The notes: a model not told the origin generated them from the sequence alone. 64,000 nt of DNA from Herbaspirillum sp. meg3 (GCF_002257565.1 NZ_CP022736.1:1426001-1490000); one strand, 5' to 3'. Positions 49,261 to 56,573 are shown, counted from the first letter of the stretch. Numbers and translations are program-made.

Positions 49261-49565
49261 GGAAGAGGTTAAAAGTGATGCCGTTGCAAAAGCCTTCCAT
49301 TATAAATGTTTTCGGAGGCTTACCCCTGATTTGGCGGCGAAACGGCGGGAAACAAGCGGTAGTGACCATGTTGACGGCACAGTTTGCAGTGTGATGGGGA
49401 AATGTTGTGTTTTAAATATTGTTTTCCGATTTCTGATTGACGGCATGTGATTGCTCATGGCAAATGGTTCGCCGGGGCTCGTTTCTCGTCGTTAGCCAGG
49501 ACTTAGGATTGCGCAAAAGGCATTTTTAACGGGCCGATTTTTGTCGCAGAAATATGACAGGACCG
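49261..49565. other. Gene-free stretch between ribF and the RiPP operon (left island boundary)
   Basis: About 305 bp with no supported ORF, tRNA or clear insertion-sequence end. It should contain the ribF promoter on the minus strand and the end of the RiPP operon transcript. I see no strong terminator after the methyltransferase stop. The change from high to lower G+C begins here. Confidence 0.5.
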
Positions 49566-50360
49566 CTAATTTGGGTCCCACACGGCAGAAACTGCGAGGT
49601 GTCCCACTTTACTTCTGCGCGGGTGTAGATGATGGGCTTCGGACATCAGAGAGTCAAGTAGCATGCTTCCTAATTCTTCTTCCAATAATTTTCGATTTGC
49701 ATGCACGTAAGCGTACACTCGGAATTGGATGTCCAGATTTGGATCAAGGTCGGTGACTTCTTCGATTTTAAATTCTGCAGCACTTAGCGCCGAACATAAA
49801 GGATCATAACGCGCCAGCATTATTGGATCGAACCGTCTCATCCAATGAGTAAAGATCAAACGTGTACCTGGAATGTATATACGAGCGAGTTCGTTAGCAA
49901 GAAGTAATGGCGATGGGGCGTGTTGTACGCAATCTAATGCTGAAATAGCGGCTACAGAACCATCATCTATTGGAAGCCGGCAGAAATCGGCGACAACGAA
50001 GTTACAGTTGAGATGGTTTTTTTTCATCGCAATTTGAATCGCTTTTTCTGAGGTGTCGTAACCGGTAATTTTGCGACCACATAGGCGATGCAGCCAATTA
50101 CTGAGAGAGCCCTCTCCACAGCCAATGTCAATGCATACACCCGCGGATGTCATCGAAATTCTTTCAGCAATCCAACACAGCCCCTGCATCCCTATGAAGG
50201 AATACTGGGCAGATTCGGGGGGATAATCAGTCCCCATGGCTTGAGTCAATATCTGTCGGAAATATGTTGATCGTTCGATTGCATCGTAGACATTATTGTG
50301 TGCTCGAACTTGCTCGTAAATTTGAGGATTTCCGAAATCGCCCCGTGTTATATCTTGCAT
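49566..50360 (-). CDS. SAM-dependent methyltransferase of the thioamide-type RiPP cluster
   Basis: A 264-residue class I methyltransferase with SAM-binding loop VCIDIGCGEGSLS (DIGCGEG at residues 78-84), an acidic residue at the end of strand 2 (ITGYDTSEKAI) and a motif IV-like ISALDCVQHAPSPLLLANEL. The overall style is that of Methyltransf_11/25 small-molecule or peptide enzymes. It is the last gene of the operon, overlapping the 3' end of the E1-rhodanese gene by 13 bases. It probably methylates the modified peptide; N-, O- or S-methylation cannot be told apart from sequence. Codon use is visibly more AT-rich than in the surrounding core genes. Confidence 0.82.
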   Translation of the reverse strand: MQDITRGDFGNPQIYEQVRAHNNVYDAIERSTYFRQILTQAMGTDYPPESAQYSFIGMQGLCWIAERISMTSAGVCIDIGCGEGSLSNWLHRLCGRKITGYDTSEKAIQIAMKKNHLNCNFVVADFCRLPIDDGSVAAISALDCVQHAPSPLLLANELARIYIPGTRLIFTHWMRRFDPIMLARYDPLCSALSAAEFKIEEVTDLDPNLDIQFRVYAYVHANRKLLEEELGSMLLDSLMSEAHHLHPRRSKVGHLAVSAVWDPN

Positions 50361-51424
50361 GTGAAGTCCCCTCCATTGCAGGCGTCAATACCCCCTTTCA
50401 GATGAAGTATCCTTACTCCACTCATGACGCTGCGCAAATAGAGGACGGCCTTAGCCGAGCGCATACCTGATTTGCAGTAAACGATAATGTCTCGGTTACG
50501 AGGCAAGTCCATCACATGCTGTGGTAGCGCCGCTAATGGGATGTGCTCACCTCCAATAGACAGGGCTTGTCGTTCGTCGAGTTCACGTACATCAATCAAT
50601 ACGGGTGGCAAGGCAGATTTCATGCGGTTAAGCAATTCACTGTAGACGATGTCGTCAGACATTTCCTGCATGACCTTTGCATGATCGCGTTTGGCGAGCG
50701 CCAATCTGCGCGTCGTCGTACTGAGCGCGTCAAACGTTAGTAGGAATCCCGATAGTGTTTCTCCCAGGCCTGTGATTACTTTAATGGCTTCGTTGGCCTG
50801 AAGCGTACCGATGACACCTGGCAGTACGCCAATGACGCCAGCGTCGCCACAGTTTTGGGCTAGTGCAGGCGGAGGCGCTTCGGAATGCAGATCTCTGTAG
50901 GAGAGCCCTTTGGGGTACTTTTCAGTGGGATGGTGGAATACGGATACCTGCCCTTCGAACTGAAAGATAGAACCATAAACCAGCGGTACGCCAAAGGTCC
51001 CGGCAGCATCATTGATCGCATATTTGGCATCAAAATTATCTGTGCAGTCGATGACGACATCAAAACGAGGCATCAGATCTACCAACAACTGAGCATTCAC
51101 ATATTGGCAAATTGTCTCAATGTGAATATAAGGATTAATCGCCTGTAGTCGCGCAGCAGCGATGGCGATTTTCTTCTGACCAATACAAGAGGTGTCGAAT
51201 AACACCTGTCGATGCAAATTTGTTGCAGACACCTCATCCGCATCACATAAGGTGATCATGCCGATGCCGGCTCCCGCTAGATAAAGCGCCACAGGACAAC
51301 CGAGTCCGCCCATTCCCACGATCAATACTCTGGCAGAACGTAGTTTTTGTTGTATTTTTTCATTGAAACCGGGCAGCCGAAAGTGGCGAGCGTAATAGAC
51401 AGATTCCGAGATGAGGGAGTCCAT
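50348..51424 (-). CDS. MoeB/ThiF-like E1 adenylyltransferase with C-terminal rhodanese domain
   Basis: A 358-residue protein. Residues 1-255 form a ThiF/MoeB domain: ATP loop VGMGGLG (36-42), DADEVSATNLHRQVLF, DCTDNFDAK and the candidate catalytic Cys192 in QNCGDAGVIGVLPGVIG. Residues 270-358 form a rhodanese domain with active-site Cys317 in VYCKSGMRS. Such fusions (MoeZ, Uba4) adenylate the C-terminal GG of a sulfur carrier and load it with sulfur. The zinc-binding CxxC pairs of MoeB are missing: the places read SYRD and KRDHAK. It lies 5 bp after the GG-ending carrier gene, so it very likely activates that carrier. Confidence 0.92.
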   Translation of the reverse strand: MDSLISESVYYARHFRLPGFNEKIQQKLRSARVLIVGMGGLGCPVALYLAGAGIGMITLCDADEVSATNLHRQVLFDTSCIGQKKIAIAAARLQAINPYIHIETICQYVNAQLLVDLMPRFDVVIDCTDNFDAKYAINDAAGTFGVPLVYGSIFQFEGQVSVFHHPTEKYPKGLSYRDLHSEAPPPALAQNCGDAGVIGVLPGVIGTLQANEAIKVITGLGETLSGFLLTFDALSTTTRRLALAKRDHAKVMQEMSDDIVYSELLNRMKSALPPVLIDVRELDERQALSIGGEHIPLAALPQHVMDLPRNRDIIVYCKSGMRSAKAVLYLRSVMSGVRILHLKGGIDACNGGDFTCKI

Positions 51425-51429
51425 GGCAC

Positions 51430-51702
51430 TTAACCTCCGGCAACAGCCATTACAATAAGAATCCGACTATCTTCATGTACTGGTTGCGTGCCATCACCAA
51501 TTTCATGAATCTGGTGCTCGTCCAGAAACAGACCGACAAACTGACGAATAGCACCGTTAGCATCAAAAATTTGCGACCGCACCATTGGCGCCGTTTCATC
51601 GATTTTGTTGAATACTTCCTTGAGATTTGAGGCGGTGACTTCGAGGCGTGTCCGCCCCGCGACTAGAGCGCTAAGCTGAGAAGGAAATTCGATACGGATC
51701 AT
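51430..51702 (-). CDS. Sulfur carrier protein, MoaD/ThiS/CysO type
   Basis: A 90-residue ubiquitin-fold protein ending in AVAGG, the di-glycine tail needed for adenylation and thiocarboxylate formation. The fold marks FVGLFLDEHQIHEIGDGTQP and DSRILIVMAVAGG are closest in style to CysO and MoaD-related carriers. The start is the ATG at 51702 with AAGGTGA upstream; a frame 12 codons longer overlaps the previous gene. Between the HExxH gene and its E1 partner, it should deliver sulfur as a thiocarboxylate, most plausibly to the YcaO/TfuA reaction. Confidence 0.9.
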   Translation of the reverse strand: MIRIEFPSQLSALVAGRTRLEVTASNLKEVFNKIDETAPMVRSQIFDANGAIRQFVGLFLDEHQIHEIGDGTQPVHEDSRILIVMAVAGG

Positions 51703-51707
51703 GTGGT

Positions 51708-52454
51708 TCACCTTAACGACGATAAAAACCGGCGACACGACTCGGCAATGAAAATGCCATTGGATGTTAGCTTTCCACTTGGTTCAACAATTTTCAGACA
51801 CCCGTCCGCGTAGTTCTCAAGGTAGGTCAGGCGATTTCCATCATCGACCGTATTACAACCCGCAAATATCTTTGCGCGGTAAAAGCGCACAGCAGTGACT
51901 GCGAACGTCAATGCGTATATCACCTGGGTGATTTCTTTGCCCGATGTGCCAGATGGCAGAACGTGGATTGGCTCGCTACGTTCGGCGAGCGGCGTGATCT
52001 CGGCAATCATTCCCACCCAAGTGTGTGAAACTTCGTGGACAATATATTCTGCGAGCCGAGGGCTGCTTATGCCGCCTTCACCTAAGTAGATGTGTTGAGG
52101 AATCAGCGGGTTGCTTGAACTGAATATGTCATCCACAAGACGACGCCAGCATAACGGAACGGAAAAAATAGACTGCCATTTCGGGACAATGGAGATAACG
52201 TCTTTACATGTGCGCTGGATCGTATCTATATCGGCTTTATTTAACGGTATGGAGTCAAGTTCGGTCACCGGTTGCGTGGATGCATGACGATAGCAATCCC
52301 GAGCTAACTCGGGTTGTAGATAGGCTGTGAGTGGTTGTTTTTTATTATCCAAACGTTGACGTACGGCACAGACAAGTGTTGCCAAGGCAGAGGTTTTTAC
52401 TTCCTCGTCAATCATCGGTAGACCGCCCAAATCCGCCACAAGACAATGATTCAT
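51708..52454 (-). CDS. HExxH-motif protein, candidate peptide beta-hydroxylase or metallopeptidase
   Basis: A 248-residue protein. The metal-binding motif is AEYIVHEVSHTWVGMI (His140, Glu141, His144), followed by EITPLAERS and, about 20 residues on, ITQVIYALTFAVTAVRFYR. The spacing HExxH, then PL, then a helical YA...FYR segment resembles the HExxH-motif proteins found in RiPP clusters, some of which are 2-oxoglutarate-dependent peptide beta-hydroxylases rather than proteases. That assignment is by pattern only. The start at 52454 overlaps the tfuA stop (ATGA). If it is a protease, it could remove the leader; if a hydroxylase, the Asn/His-rich peptide tail is a fitting target. Confidence 0.65.
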   Translation of the reverse strand: MNHCLVADLGGLPMIDEEVKTSALATLVCAVRQRLDNKKQPLTAYLQPELARDCYRHASTQPVTELDSIPLNKADIDTIQRTCKDVISIVPKWQSIFSVPLCWRRLVDDIFSSSNPLIPQHIYLGEGGISSPRLAEYIVHEVSHTWVGMIAEITPLAERSEPIHVLPSGTSGKEITQVIYALTFAVTAVRFYRAKIFAGCNTVDDGNRLTYLENYADGCLKIVEPSGKLTSNGIFIAESCRRFLSSLR

Positions 52455-53128
52455 TTTTGCGCTCCCACAGTCCACGGACATTCAGTCGCGAAAGACACAA
52501 GGTCTGCCTGTTTCAAACGATACGGATCGAAGTTATACGTAGCTGAAAGCAATGCGGTGAGTAGTTTGTGATCCGCACAGACTGATGCTATCTCAAGACG
52601 AAAATTGGCAATAGTCCGATCTCCGTACCATCTTTGTCGAAGTGAGTCGAGGATGATGGCAGCTTGTTCCCCGGTTAATAAATCTTGCTGCTGAGCCTGC
52701 GCACAGAATTCCCGTATATGCAGCATAGGTTCTGACAGCGGGACATATGGCGTTTCTGTGCTGTGCACCAAGGCAACCTCGTCATCAGCAAGGTTACGGT
52801 CGCTGCAGAACATTTTGGCTACTTTTCCCCAAGGAATCATCCCCATGTGGGACATCTCGCTTACTCGAATTGCTCCCATGGAGCATAAGCCGTACACACG
52901 CCAACCAGCGTCAAGTGCTTCTCTTAGTTCAACATGCCCTACCGATGGATAGGAGTGAAATGTCCCATCGGCCAATCCAATGACACCCGGATTTTTTTGC
53001 TTGATCACAAGCTGTTCAATATCGCCACGACGTGCTGGAGGGCGCCAGGAAATACCATTCGTTGTTACTGTACTCAGCCCAGTGCCAAAAAGAGAGGGAC
53101 CTGCAAAGATATAGGTCGCCTCATGCAT
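52451..53128 (-). CDS. TfuA-like protein (YcaO partner for thioamidation)
   Basis: A 225-residue TfuA-family protein. Family stretches: GDIEQLVIKQKNPGVIGLAD (residues 35-54), DGTFHSYPSVGHVELREALD, VYGLCSMGAIRVSEMSHMGM (78-97) and LADDEVALVHS (113-123). TfuA proteins pair with YcaO enzymes to convert backbone amides to thioamides, as in thioviridamide biosynthesis and methyl-coenzyme M reductase; TfuA is thought to help deliver sulfur. The gene overlaps the 3' end of ycaO by 8 bases. Confidence 0.93.
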   Translation of the reverse strand: MHEATYIFAGPSLFGTGLSTVTTNGISWRPPARRGDIEQLVIKQKNPGVIGLADGTFHSYPSVGHVELREALDAGWRVYGLCSMGAIRVSEMSHMGMIPWGKVAKMFCSDRNLADDEVALVHSTETPYVPLSEPMLHIREFCAQAQQQDLLTGEQAAIILDSLRQRWYGDRTIANFRLEIASVCADHKLLTALLSATYNFDPYRLKQADLVSFATECPWTVGAQK

Positions 53129-54374
53129 TTTTCGATTCCTTCGGTTGTTGAAAGTGTTTGGCTAGGCGTGTGCCAAGTCGAGGCAATTCTGCTTCGTACA
53201 TTTCAGCCCCCGGTACTACTATCTTGACAACTTGAAACGGGTATTCGGCCTCAGTCAATGGCACTCTCACTACGTGGTTGATTCCGGCCCGGGAAAGCCC
53301 TTGATACAAACATTCCAGTGCCTGCAGAACACTGGAAATTTCCACGTTTGGTACTTCGGAGAAGACTATCTTCTCGTGCGGATTAGCAGCCATATTGCGT
53401 AAATGTCGAATGAGATTCAACTCGCGATCACGGCCAAGTTCGGCACCGACTTTTACTCGTTCGATAATGTCATCCCGGCCACCATGGATATGACTCAGCC
53501 GCCCTTGCACTGCTTCGGCCAAAGCACGCACTGCCGCGATTTCTGCGATTGGATGAAAACCAAAACCTGATGCGACCGCGATTGGATTATGTTCATCTGG
53601 CTCAAGCACGTAGCCTGTGAAGTACGCCAGTCCAAATGGATTTTTGCTATAACGCAAGTAGCAGCGCAAACCGGCACTTTCGATCTGCTTAGCCATCGCT
53701 TTGACTTTCAATGGCGCATTGTTTAAATCCACTAATAAAGAATGATCCTTAATTACATCAAATGACCGTACATGACGCTCCATTACCTCGGCGAGACCAT
53801 GTACGGTGGCTTCATCCAATGTATTTCCTGAAGCCAAACCGTTAGTACTCGTACCGTATAACTTGACTCCTGTATTTTCGAAAAACGGAAGATAGATTAG
53901 TTCAGCTGGGACGAGGACTCGTCCGAGGTTACTCATTATTTCTTCCCCAATGACTACCGCTATATCGTCGTTATGTTCAATACGATGTCCTACACGAGGA
54001 CAAAAATCGGAGAAGTGAATGCGTTGCTTAAAGGAGGCGAGGATTTCTGACGGTTTGCACAGAAACCAGTCTGCAATATTACGACCGGGTGTGGCAAAGC
54101 TGAACTCAATCGCTTCCATATAGGCGCCAATTTTAGCCTCGGCATGTGTGAATCCTTTCCCCGCATGTACACATAACGTTCCCTTTACCCCATCGGGCCG
54201 AATTGACGAATAAACAGGAATTCCAATGCGGTCAAGCCAAGTTGTATCGACAACACGGCTGATTCCACGGCTCGTCGCCAATGATTCCGCTATCGCCAAC
54301 GATTCTTCAGCGCTGCGTGAACGCAGACTGGAACTTAAACGAGTGAATTGCTTATTGATCATGTGATCAGGCAT
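53121..54374 (-). CDS. YcaO-domain peptide-modifying ATPase (putative thioamide synthetase)
   Basis: A 417-residue YcaO protein. The ATP/Mg-binding features are clear: HAGKGFTHAEAKIGAYMEAI (residues 70-89), TNGLASGNTLDEATVHGLAE, and ALAEAVQGRLSHIHGGRDD. YcaO enzymes activate a peptide amide oxygen with ATP; with TfuA the outcome is a thioamide, while with a fused or separate E1-like partner it is an azoline. The adjacent TfuA supports thioamidation. The C-terminus lacks the Pro-rich tail of azole-forming YcaOs. I chose the ATG at 54374, which overlaps the mfs stop by 8 bases; a longer frame to 54434 would overlap mfs by 68. Confidence 0.92.
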   Translation of the reverse strand: MPDHMINKQFTRLSSSLRSRSAEESLAIAESLATSRGISRVVDTTWLDRIGIPVYSSIRPDGVKGTLCVHAGKGFTHAEAKIGAYMEAIEFSFATPGRNIADWFLCKPSEILASFKQRIHFSDFCPRVGHRIEHNDDIAVVIGEEIMSNLGRVLVPAELIYLPFFENTGVKLYGTSTNGLASGNTLDEATVHGLAEVMERHVRSFDVIKDHSLLVDLNNAPLKVKAMAKQIESAGLRCYLRYSKNPFGLAYFTGYVLEPDEHNPIAVASGFGFHPIAEIAAVRALAEAVQGRLSHIHGGRDDIIERVKVGAELGRDRELNLIRHLRNMAANPHEKIVFSEVPNVEISSVLQALECLYQGLSRAGINHVVRVPLTEAEYPFQVVKIVVPGAEMYEAELPRLGTRLAKHFQQPKESKNA

Positions 54375-55656
54375 TTTTTGATTGGCGAAAAGCGCGTGGA
54401 TACAACGTCGCATAAATTCCCACAATTTCCTCATTGGGTCGTATCAACAGCGACTTAGCATCAACATTCCTCAATAAAAGCGCTGTCGATATGAGTATCA
54501 ATGTTCCACATACAGCAATGCTAATGTCGAGGCTGAAGCCTGCGATGACAAATCCAATGCCTTGTGTTGCAAGGGGATTCAGGCAAGAAGATAGAAATGC
54601 CACGCCAGCGGCCATCCGTGAGCGAAATTCCGGAGGTGTGGCTGCCGAACGCAGGGTACTAGCGTTGATATTAAAAACCGCAAAGCCAGCGCCGCTCACG
54701 GCAAAGCACAGTGCAAGTAAGTACATGTTGTTACAAAAGGCTGCCATAAAGATTCCGGCACCAAGCAGACCATTGCCTGTTACTAGCGCCATAAAGCGGC
54801 CCATTAAAATATTCAGACGCCCTGTAAGAAGAGTACTGCCGCCAAGGATGCCTACGCCAAATGCAATCTCTATCATCGCCATGGTGCCAGCCGAAGCACC
54901 AAGGCCTTGGGTCACCCATATAGGAAGCACAACGGCAAAGAACGGAAACAAACCGGCATTTGTGAGCGCAACGACAATCGCCATTATTCGTTCCGAGCGA
55001 GTAAGGACAACGGCACGTACGCCATCTGCTATTCGTAAGTGCCAGGTTCGAAAGTATTCGCCCCATTGTTTAGGAGCGAAGACAGAGCCAGGTCTCAAAA
55101 TACGGATACCAAAACTTGTGCATAAGCCGGTGGCACAGGCAATGGCTGCTGCTCCAAGCGCCGCCGGCACACCGCCTATGGCTAATAGCAAGGCTCCCAA
55201 CATGGGTGCGCAAAGACCAACGATGGAGCTGGTGCTTGCGGCAAGAGTTTGCGCGGCAGTTAAGTGGTCTGCGCTGACGAGTGCGGGAGTTAAACCGGCA
55301 GAGGCCGGATCACGAAGCCCGGCGATAAGACTCAGAACGACAAGTAAGCTTGTGACTACGACAATCGAGAATGGCAGCAAAGAGACCGCCAACATTAAGA
55401 CCAGCATGACAGTGGCGGCCAAGCCAACACAGATTCGGTAGACATTGAGGCGATCAAAGTAATCTGCCATTGGCGCCAACACTGGCTTGGAGTACACCTC
55501 GACTAAACTTGAGGCGCTAAAAACTGTAGCAAATGCGATGGCGGAACCTGTCTCGCGCATCACCAGCCACGACATACCGAACCGGACGCAATGCAGTGCG
55601 ATGGTGCTGAGTGCAGAACTCGCGAGAAAAAATAGAAAGCTCGTGCCCATTTTCAT
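54367..55656 (-). CDS. MFS transporter, putative exporter of the modified peptide
   Basis: A 429-residue major facilitator protein with about 12 hydrophobic helices and a central cytoplasmic loop (about residues 185-215). Its style (LRFGMSWLVMRETGSAIAFA-like opening, MAGVAFLSSCLNPLATQGIG-type second half) is that of the enterobactin-exporter/MFS_3 group. It is the first gene after the candidate precursor peptide and its stop overlaps the ycaO start. Self-resistance and export of the product is the likely role. Confidence 0.85.
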   Translation of the reverse strand: MKMGTSFLFFLASSALSTIALHCVRFGMSWLVMRETGSAIAFATVFSASSLVEVYSKPVLAPMADYFDRLNVYRICVGLAATVMLVLMLAVSLLPFSIVVVTSLLVVLSLIAGLRDPASAGLTPALVSADHLTAAQTLAASTSSIVGLCAPMLGALLLAIGGVPAALGAAAIACATGLCTSFGIRILRPGSVFAPKQWGEYFRTWHLRIADGVRAVVLTRSERIMAIVVALTNAGLFPFFAVVLPIWVTQGLGASAGTMAMIEIAFGVGILGGSTLLTGRLNILMGRFMALVTGNGLLGAGIFMAAFCNNMYLLALCFAVSGAGFAVFNINASTLRSAATPPEFRSRMAAGVAFLSSCLNPLATQGIGFVIAGFSLDISIAVCGTLILISTALLLRNVDAKSLLIRPNEEIVGIYATLYPRAFRQSKNA

Positions 55657-55701
55657 ACGCGACTTCCCTATCCGGAGTTAAAAATGGAGAAAATTTCAAA
55701 C

Positions 55702-55730
55702 AAAAAAGGCGGATGCGATGAATTGCCGCC
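55702..55730 (-). terminator. Terminator between the candidate precursor and the biosynthetic genes
   Basis: On the minus strand GGCGG, a 13-nt loop, CCGCC and TTTTTT, starting 12 bp after the precursor stop. A short stem suggests partial read-through, giving more precursor mRNA than enzyme mRNA, as is usual in RiPP operons. Confidence 0.7.
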
Positions 55731-55742
55731 GCCCTCGAGATG

Positions 55743-55877
55743 TTACTCAGCGCTGATATTGTTCGAGTTATGGGAAACAGTAGAGGTGGACGAAGCCTGC
55801 GCATCCAGCTCATTCTTTTCCAGGTATTCAGCAAACTGCTCCAGCACTTCTTCGTCTAAGTTCAAAGTCGTATTCAT
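55743..55877 (-). CDS. Candidate RiPP precursor peptide, 44 residues
   Basis: A short gene with a strong ribosome-binding site (GAGGAG, 7 bases before the ATG at 55877), placed first in the YcaO/TfuA operon. The N-terminal part is an acidic, amphipathic helix-like leader (LDEEVLEQFAEYLEKNELDA at residues 7-26). The C-terminal 16 residues, SSTSTVSHNSNNISAE, are polar, rich in Ser, Thr and Asn, contain one His and no Cys, and look like a core peptide. A terminator directly follows. I recognise no known precursor family. The absence of Cys fits thioamidation rather than thiazoline formation from Cys. The cleavage site is unknown. Confidence 0.8.
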   Translation of the reverse strand: MNTTLNLDEEVLEQFAEYLEKNELDAQASSTSTVSHNSNNISAE

Positions 55878-55956
55878 CTAAATGCTCCTCAAATTGTGGT
55901 CGAAACCAAATCGTGGGTTACCGCAAAAGAATCTTGATGACATATGAAAACTACAG

Positions 55957-55979
55957 AAAAAAGATCCTTTTGCAGGATC
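55957..55979 (-). terminator. Attenuator-like hairpin in the precursor leader
   Basis: On the minus strand GATCC, loop TGCAAAA, GGATC, then TTTTTT, about 80 bp before the precursor start. The 5-bp stem is short. A second, stronger hairpin lies just upstream (55984-56007). Confidence 0.4.
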
Positions 55980-55983
55980 GAAC

Positions 55984-56007
55984 GTCCCATCTGAATGGAG
56001 ATGGGAC
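55984..56007 (-). promoter_or_regulatory. 9-bp perfect hairpin upstream of the RiPP operon
   Basis: GTCCCATCT, loop GAATGG, AGATGGGAC. It may be an RNA hairpin in the leader, paired in action with the following T-run hairpin, or a protein-binding palindrome. The surrounding 240 bp (55878-56119) are AT-rich and hold no gene; no single promoter stands out. Confidence 0.45.
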
Positions 56008-56119
56008 TCTATGTAGGCTAGACGAGAAACATCCTTGCAGATATAGAAAAGTTTCTGATTGTTAACATTTTATAACGTCGATTTCAAAGTCATCGCATAA
56101 AAGCGGAGAGCCGTGCGAG

Positions 56120-56497
56120 TCAAGAGGTTGAGCCAGATTCTGTCATTGGCAGGAGCACATACATACGCGAACTTCTAAGATCGTAAACACGTTCTAAGAT
56201 CAAGGATGCAGGCTTTACCGTGGCGTCGGATTCGACAGCGTCAGCGGTAGTGACACCAAATCTGGCGTATCTAGGACTGCCGGCGACACCGCCGTCAGAA
56301 GCAACAAAGACAGCAGCGGTAAATTCGCCAAAAACTGGTATGGCCAACACCTGCGAGCAATCCGTCTGACTGTCTGTCGAAAATGCAGTACGTTTCGACA
56401 GGTACTGATCCTGTAGAAAGATGGTACATGGCGACACGTTTGTTGACATCTGAGCCGTCACCGTACAATGCGGAAACAGATAATGCTCCTGTTGCAA
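56120..56497 (-). CDS. Unrecognised small protein, possibly a remnant
   Basis: A 125-residue frame with a TTG start, upstream of the RiPP operon on the same strand. The middle reads like a globular domain (TDCSQVLAIPVFGEFTAAVF), faintly GAF-like, and the C-terminal part is RVYDLRSSRMYVLLPM. A second minus-strand frame (56295-56528) overlaps its beginning and also looks partly coding, so the original gene may have been longer and frameshifted. I do not recognise the family. It could be a broken regulator of the peptide operon. Confidence 0.4.
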   Translation of the reverse strand: MQQEHYLFPHCTVTAQMSTNVSPCTIFLQDQYLSKRTAFSTDSQTDCSQVLAIPVFGEFTAAVFVASDGGVAGSPRYARFGVTTADAVESDATVKPASLILERVYDLRSSRMYVLLPMTESGSTS

Positions 56498-56573
56498 TGC
56501 GAAGCCAATGGGGCGACATTGTCATCAATTCAGTGTGGGAATATTTTCACCATGCAAAGTTTAGGAGTCCGCA

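Noticed and set aside
51708..52454. Calling the HExxH protein an ordinary M48 or leader peptidase with confidence
   Set aside because: HExxH alone is not diagnostic, and the following motifs fit RiPP HExxH proteins at least as well, so the call was left open.
54375..54434. Longer N-terminus for the YcaO protein
   Set aside because: It would overlap the MFS gene by 68 bases, whereas the start at 54374 gives an 8-base overlap like the next junction.
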